From Rhodococcus sovatensis (GTDB lineage Bacteria; Actinomycetota; Actinomycetes; Mycobacteriales; Mycobacteriaceae), in the NCBI RefSeq assembly GCF_037327425.1, contig NZ_CP147846.1, forward strand, positions 3,348,001 through 3,412,000: a stretch of DNA of 64,000 bases. Reading direction: 5' to 3'. Position numbers and translations under genes: made by a program. Of the stretch, positions 34,394 to 43,421 are shown piece by piece (position 1 is the stretch's first letter; each line of letters begins with the position of its first letter). Below the pieces are notes generated by a model. It ran no database searches and had not been told where the DNA came from. It saw only the letters and a program-made list of their open reading frames with translations.

Positions 34394-35015
34394 GTGCGAG
34401 TACGAACTCCGCGGCTTCCAGCGAGACCGTGCGGTGCACCTTCTCGTGTAGGAGGTCGTGGCCTGCATCCTCGAACTCCCGCATCCTGGCGCCTGGCACG
34501 TTCGGGATCCACGCGCGAACCGCGTCGATCGGCGCCAAGCGGTCGTCGACGCCATGAACCGCTAGCAGCGGCACTGCCGATCTGCTCAGATCAGAAGCCG
34601 TGCCCGTGGTCGATTTGGGTGTTCCACACAGGACTACCGAAGTGAATCCGCTCGGATTCTTCTCGAGGGCCGCGATGGCGGTCGCAGCTCCCAACGAATG
34701 GCCCATCAGCGCCATCGGTATCCCACTGCGCTCCGAACGAGCGATGTCCGCGAGCTGCAACGCGTTGTCGGCGAGCCCGTCGATCTGAGATGCATCGGAC
34801 AACTCACCTTCCGTCAACCCATGACCGACGTGGTCGACGGCCCACACGTCGATGCCCTCGTTGTTCATGAGGCGGGCGAACCGATGGTAGTGCCCGCTGT
34901 TCTGACCCAAGCCATGAAGAAACACCAGGACGAGACGCGGATGTGCCGTGGTCCACGAACGATAGTGGACGGCACCGGTAGCTCCTTCGAAAAACGGCAT
35001 TCGACTATTTTGCAT
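34386..35015 (-). CDS. Alpha/beta hydrolase, monoacylglycerol-lipase-like
   Basis: A 209-aa serine hydrolase (from ATG 35015; GTG 35042 also open). FLHGLGQNSGHYHRFARLM and the nucleophile elbow ALMGHSLGAATAI are typical of monoacylglycerol-lipase/lysophospholipase-like enzymes, with Asp and His expected in VHGVDDRLAP and DAGHDLLHE. It lacks an obvious signal peptide. It could supply fatty acids to the neighbouring FadD, but that is inference from position only. Confidence 0.85.
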   Translation of the reverse strand: MQNSRMPFFEGATGAVHYRSWTTAHPRLVLVFLHGLGQNSGHYHRFARLMNNEGIDVWAVDHVGHGLTEGELSDASQIDGLADNALQLADIARSERSGIPMALMGHSLGAATAIAALEKNPSGFTSVVLCGTPKSTTGTASDLSRSAVPLLAVHGVDDRLAPIDAVRAWIPNVPGARMREFEDAGHDLLHEKVHRTVSLEAAEFVLAHV

Positions 35016-35056
35016 GTCGGGGAGTCCTGTCGTTGCATTCACCTACAGTTGTGCGC

Positions 35057-38000
35057 GTGTTCCTCTTGGGCGGCCGTGTCGTATACAGCGCCAGCGACCT
35101 CTCGGCCGCGGCTGCCTGCGAGTACGCGATGTTGCGCACTCTCGACGCCAAACTCGGAAGAATCGAGGCGGTCCGAGACGAGCCGGACCCGATGCTCGAG
35201 CGAACCTCCGACCTCGGTCTCGCACACGAGCGGCGACAGCTCGAGGCGTTCCAGACTCGATTCGGCCAGGGCGTGTCGATCATGCCGAGACCCGAACGCA
35301 CCGAACTCGCGCTCGCCGACGCCAACGCCGCAACCATCGAGACCGCGCTGTGGGGATACGACGTCCTCTACCAGGCAACGTTCTTCGACGGCCGCTTCCT
35401 CGGGTTCTGCGACTTTCTGGTCAAGGAGGGCGTCGGCTACTCGGTGTACGACACCAAGCTGTCGCGGCACGCCCGCGTCCCCGCTCTGCTTCAACTCGCG
35501 GCCTACGCGGACGCACTGGAGAACAACGGCATCGAGGTCGCCGATCGCCTGCACCTGATGCTCGGCGACGGCAGTACCACCGACCATTCCGCGGTGAACC
35601 TGTTACCGGTGTATCGACGGCAACGGGCACATCTGGAAGACATCATCGACGAGCACGTCGCCGAGGACGAACCCGTCGATTGGGCCGATTCGCGGTACAG
35701 CGCGTGCGGACGATGCGATGCGTGCGATCAGCAGGTCCTCGCGCGCGACGATCTCCTTCTCGTCGCCGGCCTCACCGGCGGGACGCGGGCACATCTACAT
35801 ACCGCAGGGATCACCACGACCGTCGAGCTCGCCACCTCTGTCGGCCCGGTCGACGACATCTCCGCTCGCACACTCGCCGCGCTGCGATCTCAGGCAACAT
35901 TGCAGATCGCCCAGCGGAACAGCGGACGAACCGAGTTCGAGATTTTCGACGCCGACGCACTCGGGTCGATTCCGGAGCCCAATCCAGGAGACATCTTTTT
36001 CGACTTCGAGGGCGACCCCCTGTGGGCCGAAGCCGGATCGTCCGAGTGGGGACTCGAATACCTCTTCGGTGTCCTCGAAACGGACCGGACTTTTCGCCCG
36101 TTCTGGGCTCACGATCGCGCACAGGAGAGACACGCGCTGGAGATGTTCCTCGACTACGTGGTGGCGCGACGGCGGGAGTTTCCCGGCATGCACGTCTATC
36201 ACTACGCGGCCTACGAGAAGACTGCGTTGCTCAGACTCGCCGGGCGGTACGGCGTCGGTGAAGACGTCGTTGACGACCTTCTCCGCGACAACGTCCTCGT
36301 GGATCTGTATCCCGTCGTTCGCGCGTCGCTTCGAATCGGCGAGCGCTCCTACAGCATCAAGAAGCTCGAACCCCTCTACATGCCGGACAGCCGCGACGGC
36401 GACGTCACCAATGCCGCAGCGTCGATCGCCGAGTACGCACGCTGGTGCGATCTGCGCGATCAGGGGCGCACAAGGGAAGCATCGGCCCTGCTGGCGGAGA
36501 TCGCCGAATACAACCGCTACGACTGCGAGTCGACGGTCGAGCTACGTGACTGGCTGTTGGCACGGGCAGCCGACGCGGGCATCGCACCGCGACCGCCAGC
36601 GGAACTGGCGCCGGAGCTGAACGAAGAAACCACTGCGCTCGAAGAGTCACTACGCGACTACGTCGGAATCGGCCCGGTATCCGAGCGAACCCCGGACGCC
36701 CAGGCAGTCGCGCTGTACTCGGGGTCGATCGGCTACCACCGCCGCGAGCGAAAGCCGTTCTGGTGGGCGCACTTCGATAGATTGCAGAGCCCGGTGGACG
36801 AATGGGCAGAGGCAACGGATGTGTTCAAGATCGAGTCGGGAACGATCGAATCGGAATGGGCGAAAACGTCGCCGCGGCAGAAACTGCTCAGACGACGGTT
36901 GCGCGTCACCGGCGTCGGGGGAACGGGTTCATCGGTGCGGTTGCTCTACGATCTGCCGCCGCCCGAGGGCCTCGAGCAGCCGCATCCGACCTACCGTGCA
37001 TGTAGCCGGGGCGAGGTGCTCGAACTTGGCGACACCTACGCCGTCGTCGAAGAAAAGCTCGCCGCGGGCGCCGAACCGTACGAGCAACTTCCGATGGCCA
37101 TTGCTCCCGATGCACCGATTCGCACCGTCAGCATGGAGCAGGCGATCGTACGAGCAGCCACCGAAGTGCAGCACTGCCTTCCGAACCTGCCGCGTAACGC
37201 CGTCGCCGATCTGATGTCGTTGTCGACTCCACGAACCCTCTCCGGCGATCCACTTCCCACAGTGTCTGGAAACGACTACATCGACGCGATCGGTACCGCA
37301 CTTCTCGACCTCGACAACTCGTACCTCGCCGTGCAGGGACCACCCGGAACCGGCAAGACCTTCACCGCCGCCGCAGTGATCACCCACCTGGTGAAAGACC
37401 ATCACTGGCGAATAGGCGTTGTCGCGCAATCGCATTCCGTCGTCGAAAATCTACTCGACGGAATAGCCAAGGCCGGTGTGCCGGCAGAGCTCATCGGCAA
37501 GAAGAAACCGACCGAGCACACCGAGCTGCGGGACACCGACTACCCCGACTTCGTCGCCGATGCGAACGCCGGGTGCGTCGTCGGCGGCACCGCGTGGGAT
37601 TTCTCGCACGAGACTCGCGTTGTGCCGGGTTCGATCGACCTGCTCGTCGTCGACGAGGCCGGACAGTTCTCACTGGCCAACACCATCGCGGTCGCGGGTG
37701 CGGCGCGCAACCTGTTGCTGCTCGGCGACCCACAACAGCTCCCCCAGGTAAGCCAGGGCACGCACCCGGAACCGGTGGACCAATCAGCTCTCGGGTGGCT
37801 CGCCGAGGGGCACGGTGCGCTGCCCGCTGACCGTGGGTACTTCCTCAGCCGGACCTGGCGCATGCACCCCGCTCTGTGCGCGCCGGTGTCGGCGCTCTCC
37901 TACGAGGGACAGTTGTTCTCCAATGAGGCCGCGACGGGCGGGCGAGTTCTCGAGGGCATTCGGCCCGGCCTGCATACGGTGAGCGTCGAGCATCATGACA

Positions 38001-38467
38001 ACACCACCGAGTCACCCGAAGAAGCCGAGGAGATTCGTCGACAGATCGAGAAGCTACTCGGGTCACCGTGGACCGATCCGGACACGCACGAGGGCAGCCG
38101 AGGCCTCGAACCGCACGACTTCATCGTCGTCGCGCCGTACAACGCTCAGGTCGCGCGGATTCGTCGACACCTCGACGACGCTGGTCTGGGCGAGGTTCTC
38201 GTCGGCACCGTCGACAAGTTCCAGGGCCGACAGGCTCCGATCGCGCTGTTGTCGATGACGGCGTCGAACCTCGGGGATTCGCCGCGCGGTGCGAGCTTCC
38301 TGCTGTCGCGAAACCGTTTGAACGTCGCACTCTCCCGTGGGCAGTGGGCTGCTGTTCTGGTGCAATCACGGACGCTGACGCACTACCTTCCCGCCACTCC
38401 CGACGGGTTGGAAATGCTGGGCGCGTTCATGGCCCTGGCTGGGGCGGGAGTGGAGCCTGCGGAATGA
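35057..38467 (+). CDS. TM0106-type RecB-like nuclease fused to a UPF1-like superfamily-1 helicase
   Basis: A 1136-aa protein. The N-terminal half is a TM0106/RecB-like nuclease (MFLLGGRVVYSASDLSAAAACEY, then FLGFCDFLVKEG near 115 and CGRCDACDQQV). A middle part carries IFFDFEGDPLWAE, typical of an RNase H-like exonuclease. The C-terminal half is a helicase with VQGPPGTGKTFTAAAV (near 761), VVDEAGQFSLANTIA, LLGDPQQLPQVSQG and a final ALSRGQWAAVLV motif. It is common in actinobacteria and its role in DNA repair or defence is unproven. GTG 35057 is taken by comparison with family starts. Confidence 0.9.
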   Translation: MFLLGGRVVYSASDLSAAAACEYAMLRTLDAKLGRIEAVRDEPDPMLERTSDLGLAHERRQLEAFQTRFGQGVSIMPRPERTELALADANAATIETALWGYDVLYQATFFDGRFLGFCDFLVKEGVGYSVYDTKLSRHARVPALLQLAAYADALENNGIEVADRLHLMLGDGSTTDHSAVNLLPVYRRQRAHLEDIIDEHVAEDEPVDWADSRYSACGRCDACDQQVLARDDLLLVAGLTGGTRAHLHTAGITTTVELATSVGPVDDISARTLAALRSQATLQIAQRNSGRTEFEIFDADALGSIPEPNPGDIFFDFEGDPLWAEAGSSEWGLEYLFGVLETDRTFRPFWAHDRAQERHALEMFLDYVVARRREFPGMHVYHYAAYEKTALLRLAGRYGVGEDVVDDLLRDNVLVDLYPVVRASLRIGERSYSIKKLEPLYMPDSRDGDVTNAAASIAEYARWCDLRDQGRTREASALLAEIAEYNRYDCESTVELRDWLLARAADAGIAPRPPAELAPELNEETTALEESLRDYVGIGPVSERTPDAQAVALYSGSIGYHRRERKPFWWAHFDRLQSPVDEWAEATDVFKIESGTIESEWAKTSPRQKLLRRRLRVTGVGGTGSSVRLLYDLPPPEGLEQPHPTYRACSRGEVLELGDTYAVVEEKLAAGAEPYEQLPMAIAPDAPIRTVSMEQAIVRAATEVQHCLPNLPRNAVADLMSLSTPRTLSGDPLPTVSGNDYIDAIGTALLDLDNSYLAVQGPPGTGKTFTAAAVITHLVKDHHWRIGVVAQSHSVVENLLDGIAKAGVPAELIGKKKPTEHTELRDTDYPDFVADANAGCVVGGTAWDFSHETRVVPGSIDLLVVDEAGQFSLANTIAVAGAARNLLLLGDPQQLPQVSQGTHPEPVDQSALGWLAEGHGALPADRGYFLSRTWRMHPALCAPVSALSYEGQLFSNEAATGGRVLEGIRPGLHTVSVEHHDNTTESPEEAEEIRRQIEKLLGSPWTDPDTHEGSRGLEPHDFIVVAPYNAQVARIRRHLDDAGLGEVLVGTVDKFQGRQAPIALLSMTASNLGDSPRGASFLLSRNRLNVALSRGQWAAVLVQSRTLTHYLPATPDGLEMLGAFMALAGAGVEPAE

Positions 38468-38498
38468 CCCAAGGGGCGGGAATGGAACCTGCGGTGGA

Positions 38499-39728
38499 TC
38501 AGCCGAAGGTTTTTCCCTCACCGCGGTAGGTGGGAACGGCCGAGATGCTGCCGTCGCTCTCGACGATGTGCAGGGTGTCCAGTCGCTCGCAGATCTCGCC
38601 TGCCTTGGCGTGACGGAACCAGACCCGGTCTCCGATTTCGACGTTGTCCGTCGACGTGACCGGCGTCTGAACTTCGCCCGCGCCCTCGTTGCGGAGCAGT
38701 TTCAATCCGCCTCGGACGACGCCGCGGAGCGTGTTCGAGAACGCAACAGGAGACGGCGTTCGGGACCTCGACGTCGGCCCCGACGCGATGTAGCCGCCGC
38801 CGAACACGGTGGCGATCTTCTCGGTAGGTTTGCGCACAACGGGAAGTGCGAAGTAGAGGGCTGGGTGTGCGGTGAACGCGGTGTACCTGTCGAACAGCGT
38901 GGGAGAGAACAGTCCTGAGCCAGCAGTGACCTCGGTGACGTTCGGGTCGGCCGAGCTGATTTCGAGTGAGCCCGTGCCGCCGCTGTTGACGATCTCGAGT
39001 GGCCCGACGACGGTGGTGACTGCGTCGACGACAGCACGTCGTCTGTCTTTCAGTTCCGAAGCCGACACCTTTTTCATGAGCTCGACGGCGATGTTGGAGT
39101 CCGGCAGTCCGGCGATCTGCGCCTCGTAGAACATGACCCCGACCACGCGAAAGCCACGCTCTTTGGCGGTGCGGGCGAATTCGGCAACGTGCTCCGGCTC
39201 CCGGAGCGGTGAACGCCGGACCCCGAGATGCAGAGGCCCGAGCCGGAGGGAGGCGTCGACGTCGATGCAGATGCGCGGCTTGACCAGGTCGGAACCGGCG
39301 GCGGCGCGAATCCGGTCGAGATGGGCTACGTCGTCCACCATCAATGTGATGCGGCCGGACAGCACCCGGTCGCGCGTAATTGCAGCGAGCGCGCCGGCGT
39401 CTACCGTCGGATAGCCCATCAGAATGTCCTCGGCACCGAGCTCGGCGAGCCAGATCGCCTCGTGTGGCGAGTAGGCCATGATTCCCCGGAAGCCGGAAGC
39501 TGCGCCGACGCCCTGTCCGAGAACACGCTCGAGCACGCTGCGTGAGCGCACAGATTTGCTGGCCACGCGCACTGGCAGCCCACTACTGCGACGAACCAGA
39601 TCGGCCGCATTGGTAGCAAGGGCATCGGCGTCGACGGCCGCGAACGGAGGTTCGAGGTGTACGGTCGCGGCCGAGATACGGCTCAGGGCGGTCTCGTCGT
39701 GCGAGGTTCGACCGAGAAGTGACGTCAC
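38499..39728 (-). CDS. PLP-dependent amino acid deaminase/aldolase (alanine-racemase N-terminal fold, Rv1769-like)
   Basis: A 409-aa fold-III PLP enzyme, like D-threonine aldolases and D-serine dehydratases. VRVASKSVRSRSVLERVL supplies the PLP lysine (SKS) and SGGTGSLEISSADPNVTEVTAGS the phosphate loop. It should act on a D-beta-hydroxy amino acid, but no substrate is known. GTG 39728 with AAGGAAG nine bases upstream is preferred; the longer frame to 39785 is non-homologous. As I recall, Rv1769 and the lactone oxidase Rv1771 are close in M. tuberculosis, so linkage to the oxidase here looks conserved. Confidence 0.85.
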   Translation of the reverse strand: MTSLLGRTSHDETALSRISAATVHLEPPFAAVDADALATNAADLVRRSSGLPVRVASKSVRSRSVLERVLGQGVGAASGFRGIMAYSPHEAIWLAELGAEDILMGYPTVDAGALAAITRDRVLSGRITLMVDDVAHLDRIRAAAGSDLVKPRICIDVDASLRLGPLHLGVRRSPLREPEHVAEFARTAKERGFRVVGVMFYEAQIAGLPDSNIAVELMKKVSASELKDRRRAVVDAVTTVVGPLEIVNSGGTGSLEISSADPNVTEVTAGSGLFSPTLFDRYTAFTAHPALYFALPVVRKPTEKIATVFGGGYIASGPTSRSRTPSPVAFSNTLRGVVRGGLKLLRNEGAGEVQTPVTSTDNVEIGDRVWFRHAKAGEICERLDTLHIVESDGSISAVPTYRGEGKTFG

Positions 39729-39800
39729 GTCAGCAGTACTTCCTTGGTTTCGTTGCGCGTGCAGATCTGGCTCCAAGTCAATCACCTGTCGCTGGTTCCG

Positions 39801-40433
39801 TCAGATCTCGACGGCTTTACCTGCGATCAACCCGGACAGATCGTCCATTGCCGCGATGACAGCGATGTCGTCGCGATCGACGAGCCACCTGAGAATCAAT
39901 CCGTCGACCGTTGCCATCCCGAACCGCGCTACCGAATCGATCGGTTCGAGCCACCGCGTGCGGGTTTCCTCGGCGCAGCGCTCTAGGAATGCACGAGACT
40001 CCGAGTCCCGAATTCGGTACTGCCCACTGGCGATCGCTGCAGCGTCGTCCGACCCCAGCGCGCGGTGCCGCAGCAGATATGTCTTGATCTCGTACGACAA
40101 GAGCTGCCGGTCCGCGGTCTGTTCGACGAGTGGCCAGATAGCGTTGAGGCCGCTGTGCACCAGTTCACGTAGTCCCCGGATTCCGAGGAGGTCGTGGGTG
40201 TGGTCGAACGCCGAGTGCAGAGCAGCCGTGATATCGACTATCAGTCCCTCGCCCATTGCGATGACGAGCAATTCCTTGGACTCGAAGAGGTAGTAGACCG
40301 CGCTTTGCGTCATCCCTGCCTCGGCGGCGACGCCGCGGACCGTCAGCTTCTCGATGCCCACCTGTTCGGCGCGATCGAGAGCGGCAGCGACCAGTCGGGC
40401 TCGTCGTGCATCGACCTGCAGCCGAGTCTGCAT
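39801..40433 (-). CDS. TetR-family regulator, divergent from lactone oxidase
   Basis: A 210-aa regulator with the helix-turn-helix LTVRGVAAEAGMTQSAVYYLF and a ligand-binding C-terminal domain. ATG 40433 is chosen. It is divergent from the aldonolactone oxidase, and an inverted repeat lies between the two. It also precedes the PLP aldolase on the same strand (72-base gap), so it may control all three genes. Confidence 0.87.
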   Translation of the reverse strand: MQTRLQVDARRARLVAAALDRAEQVGIEKLTVRGVAAEAGMTQSAVYYLFESKELLVIAMGEGLIVDITAALHSAFDHTHDLLGIRGLRELVHSGLNAIWPLVEQTADRQLLSYEIKTYLLRHRALGSDDAAAIASGQYRIRDSESRAFLERCAEETRTRWLEPIDSVARFGMATVDGLILRWLVDRDDIAVIAAMDDLSGLIAGKAVEI

Positions 40434-40455
40434 GGGAATGAATAGTAGTTGTCGC

Positions 40456-40472
40456 CGGTCGATAATTGACCG
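40456..40472. promoter_or_regulatory. Putative TetR operator between regulator and lactone oxidase
   Basis: CGGTCGATAATTGACCG is a 17-base near-palindrome (outer arms CGGTC/GACCG perfect). It lies between the divergent starts at 40433 and 40502, where an autoregulating TetR repressor would bind. Confidence 0.55.
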
Positions 40473-40501
40473 TGTCGGACCCACACATTCATAGTTGAGC
40501 G

Positions 40502-41806
40502 ATGACGGGGCTTACGTGGCACAACTGGGCGGGAAATCAGACCTCGAATCCGATCGAACGGGTCGTTCCGCAATCGGTCGATGAACTGAAGGCGATCGTG
40601 CTGCGGGCAGAGGGCACGGTCAAGTGCGTCGGTGCCGGGCACTCGTTCACGTCGATCGCAGCGACGGACGGGATCCAGGTCAGTCTGGACGACCTTCGCG
40701 GCATCGAGTCGGTGGAACCAGCTGCCGACGGATCCGCAGTTGTCACCGTGTTGGCGGGCACTCGCCTGCGGGAGCTCACTGCCCGGCTGTGGGATCTGGG
40801 ACTCGCGATGGCCAACCTGGGCGACATAGACGAACAGTCCATCGCGGGCGCTATTTCCACTGGCACCCACGGGACGGGTGCGCGGTTCGGCGGCATTGCG
40901 ACACAGGTGAGTGCCCTGGAGATCCTGACTGCAGACGGCCGCGTCGTGACGTGCTCTCGCGACGTCGAGCCGGACATGTTCGACGCCGCCCGCGTCGGAC
41001 TCGGCGCGCTCGGGATAATCACCCGGGTAAGCCTGCGGTGTGCGCCAGCGTTCGCGCTGCACGCGCTCGAAGCGCCGGACACGTTGACCTCGACGCTGTC
41101 GACGCTGACCGAAACGGTGGCTTCGGTCGATCACTTCGAGTTCTACTGGTTTCCGCACACCGATCGTGTGTTGACCAAGTCCAACACCAGACTTCCTGCG
41201 GACAGCCCACTTGTCCCACTGGGACGGGTGCGGGCGTACGTCGACGACGAGTTGCTGTCCAACACTGTCTTCGAACTGGTGAACCGGGCAGTCACGCGAT
41301 TTCCTGGCGCAATTCCACGCGTCAACGGGTTCTCCGCTCGAGCACTGTCCGCACGCGAATTCACCGACCGCAGTTACCGCGTGTTCGCATCCTCGCGCAC
41401 GGTCCGGTTCCGGGAGATGGAGTATGCGGTACCGGCGGAGTCCATCACCTATGTTCTCCGCGAGCTCGAACGGTGGCTTTCATCCTCCGGCTTCACGGTG
41501 GCGTTCCCGGTAGAGGTGCGCTTCGCCGCGGCAGACGACATCTGGCTCTCGACGGCGCACGGACGAGCCAGCGCATACCTCGCCGTGCATCAGTACCACC
41601 GACGCGATCACCGAGAGTACTTCGACGCTGTGGAAGCCATCGCCCGTAGCGTCGGCGGCAGGCCGCATTGGGGGAAGTTGCACTCGTCGACTGCCGAGGA
41701 CTTCGCCGACATGTACGAGCACTTCTCGGACTTCTGCGCTGTGCGAGACAAGCTCGATCCGGAACGCCGATTCGAGAACGACTATCTGCGAGTGTGCCTG
41801 GAATAG
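40502..41806 (+). CDS. FAD-linked aldonolactone oxidase (L-gulono/D-arabinono-1,4-lactone oxidase family)
   Basis: A 434-aa flavoprotein of the VAO/ALO family that oxidises sugar-derived 1,4-lactones. The FAD domain has CVGAGHSFT, where His47 is placed for a covalent FAD link. The substrate domain ends in the family's GRPHWGKLH motif. Related mycobacterial enzymes act as gulonolactone dehydrogenases. It is divergent from a TetR gene and one gene away from a PLP aldolase. Repeat copy F begins on its stop codon (41804-41806). Confidence 0.9.
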   Translation: MTGLTWHNWAGNQTSNPIERVVPQSVDELKAIVLRAEGTVKCVGAGHSFTSIAATDGIQVSLDDLRGIESVEPAADGSAVVTVLAGTRLRELTARLWDLGLAMANLGDIDEQSIAGAISTGTHGTGARFGGIATQVSALEILTADGRVVTCSRDVEPDMFDAARVGLGALGIITRVSLRCAPAFALHALEAPDTLTSTLSTLTETVASVDHFEFYWFPHTDRVLTKSNTRLPADSPLVPLGRVRAYVDDELLSNTVFELVNRAVTRFPGAIPRVNGFSARALSAREFTDRSYRVFASSRTVRFREMEYAVPAESITYVLRELERWLSSSGFTVAFPVEVRFAAADDIWLSTAHGRASAYLAVHQYHRRDHREYFDAVEAIARSVGGRPHWGKLHSSTAEDFADMYEHFSDFCAVRDKLDPERRFENDYLRVCLE

Positions 41807-41926
41807 GCCTCCGGCCCAGTGGCATCGCGGGGCCTCCGGCCCCAGTGGCATCGCGGGGCCTCCGGCCCCAGTGGCATGGTTAAGTGCATCCCCGTGCACT
41901 CAATCGTGCCACTGCGCGGGACGCGC
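41806..41926. repeat. Dispersed palindromic element, copy F (triplicated satellite/half stem)
   Basis: Three successive units each begin GGCCTCCGGCC and continue into CAGTGGCAT (41806-41830, 41831-41856, 41857 on). Only the third extends into the full stem (41869-41887 against 41896-41914, two G-U-type pairs, one mismatch). A right satellite GCGCG-GGA-CGCGC follows at 41914-41926. It spans almost the whole 133-base gap between two codirectional genes. Confidence 0.88.
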
Positions 41927-41939
41927 CTATCTTGGAGTC

Positions 41940-43421
41940 ATGTTCAAGCGCGCCCTTGCCGGGATCATCGCTGCCGGAGTGATCCTCGGTGTCGGAGAGC
42001 TGGTCGCCGTTCCGTTCGGCCGGAACTCGTCCCCGTTCTTCGCCGTCGGATCCGCCGTCGTCGACAACACACCGGAGTCGGTCCGCGAGTGGGCAATCGA
42101 TACCTTCGGCACCTCCGACAAGATCGCTCTGTTCGTCGGCATGGCCCTAGTCATCGCATTGATCTCCGCTGGAGCAGGGTTGCTGCGGCGCCCGCTCGGC
42201 GCGGTGCTCTTCGGTGTGCTCGGCGTTCTCGGAGTTCTCGCCGCGGTCACCCGATCGACGGCGACGCCGCTCTCCGCACTTCCGACGATTCTGGGTGTCG
42301 CTGCGGGAATCGTCGTGCTGCATGCCTTGATCCGAACCACCGAAGAACCAAGCGAGGGCATGACCCGCCGCAGTTTCCTCGGGCTCGCCATGGCTGCGGG
42401 TGTAGTCGCTGTTGCAGCAGGAACGGCGGGTCGGTTGATCTCACAGGCTCGCGACGTCACCGCCAACCGGCTCGGGTTCATGCTCCCCACTCCGACGCCG
42501 CAACCTCCGATCCCCTCGGGCGCGGACCTGCGGATCGATGGACTGTCGTCGTACATCACGCCGAACGAGAACTTCTACCGCATCGACACTGCTCTGGTGA
42601 TACCGCAGGTCGCGTCGGACACCTGGTCGCTGCGCATCCACGGCATGGTCGAGAAGGAACTCGAGATCACGTTCGAAGACCTCGCGTCGCGGGACGCCGT
42701 CGAACGGACCGTGACGCTCACGTGCGTGTCCAACATCGTCGGTGGCGATCTCGTCGGCAACGCGACCTGGATCGGCTATCCACTGAAGGATCTCCTCGAG
42801 GAGGCAGGCATCTCGGACGACGCCGACATGGTGCTGTCCTCCAGCCACGATGCGTTCACCGCGGGGACGCCGTTGGAGGTCCTGCTCGACGGGCGCGACG
42901 CCTTGCTCGCCGTCGGGATGAACGGGCAACCGCTTCCCGTCGAACATGGTTACCCGGCGCGGCTGGTGGTGCCGGGTCTCTACGGCTACGTCTCGGCGAC
43001 CAAATGGGTCACCGACCTCGAAGTCACCCGGTTCGACAAGGTCACCGCCTACTGGACCGACCGCGGCTGGAGCGAACTGGGCCCGATCAAGACAGCCTCA
43101 CGCATCGACACGCCGAGGTCCGGCAGTGCTGTGAACGCAGGCACGATCGTCATCGCCGGCGTCGCATGGAAGCAACACACCGGGATCTCCGGCGTCGATG
43201 TACAGATCGACGAGGGCGATTGGATTCCCGCCGAACTGTCCGAGGAATACTCGGTGGACACCTGGCGCCAATGGACATATCGATGGGAAGCGACGCCAGG
43301 CGATCACACCATCCGTGCCCGCGCCACCGACCGAACCGGCGATATCCAGACATCGACGACGGCAGATACTGTTCCCGACGGCGCCACCGGCTATCCGAAA
43401 GTCTTTGTCACCGTGAGGTGA
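41940..43421 (+). CDS. Membrane-anchored sulfite-oxidase-like molybdopterin oxidoreductase
   Basis: A 493-aa protein in two parts. Residues 1-170 hold about four or five hydrophobic helices and an internal twin-arginine-like segment (TRRSFLGLA). Residues 195-493 are a sulfite-oxidase-type domain with the Moco cysteine in VTLTCVSNIVGG (Cys262) and a C-terminal immunoglobulin-like dimerisation domain. The catalytic part should face outside the membrane. The substrate may be sulfite, sulfoxide or another oxo-acceptor. No heme partner gene is adjacent. The 3' end overlaps the convergent adenine deaminase by 14 bases. Confidence 0.88.
   Translation: MFKRALAGIIAAGVILGVGELVAVPFGRNSSPFFAVGSAVVDNTPESVREWAIDTFGTSDKIALFVGMALVIALISAGAGLLRRPLGAVLFGVLGVLGVLAAVTRSTATPLSALPTILGVAAGIVVLHALIRTTEEPSEGMTRRSFLGLAMAAGVVAVAAGTAGRLISQARDVTANRLGFMLPTPTPQPPIPSGADLRIDGLSSYITPNENFYRIDTALVIPQVASDTWSLRIHGMVEKELEITFEDLASRDAVERTVTLTCVSNIVGGDLVGNATWIGYPLKDLLEEAGISDDADMVLSSSHDAFTAGTPLEVLLDGRDALLAVGMNGQPLPVEHGYPARLVVPGLYGYVSATKWVTDLEVTRFDKVTAYWTDRGWSELGPIKTASRIDTPRSGSAVNAGTIVIAGVAWKQHTGISGVDVQIDEGDWIPAELSEEYSVDTWRQWTYRWEATPGDHTIRARATDRTGDIQTSTTADTVPDGATGYPKVFVTVR

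Noticed and set aside
41806..41926. A CRISPR-like array
   Set aside because: The units stand head to tail without unique spacers and there are only three; they belong to the palindromic element family.
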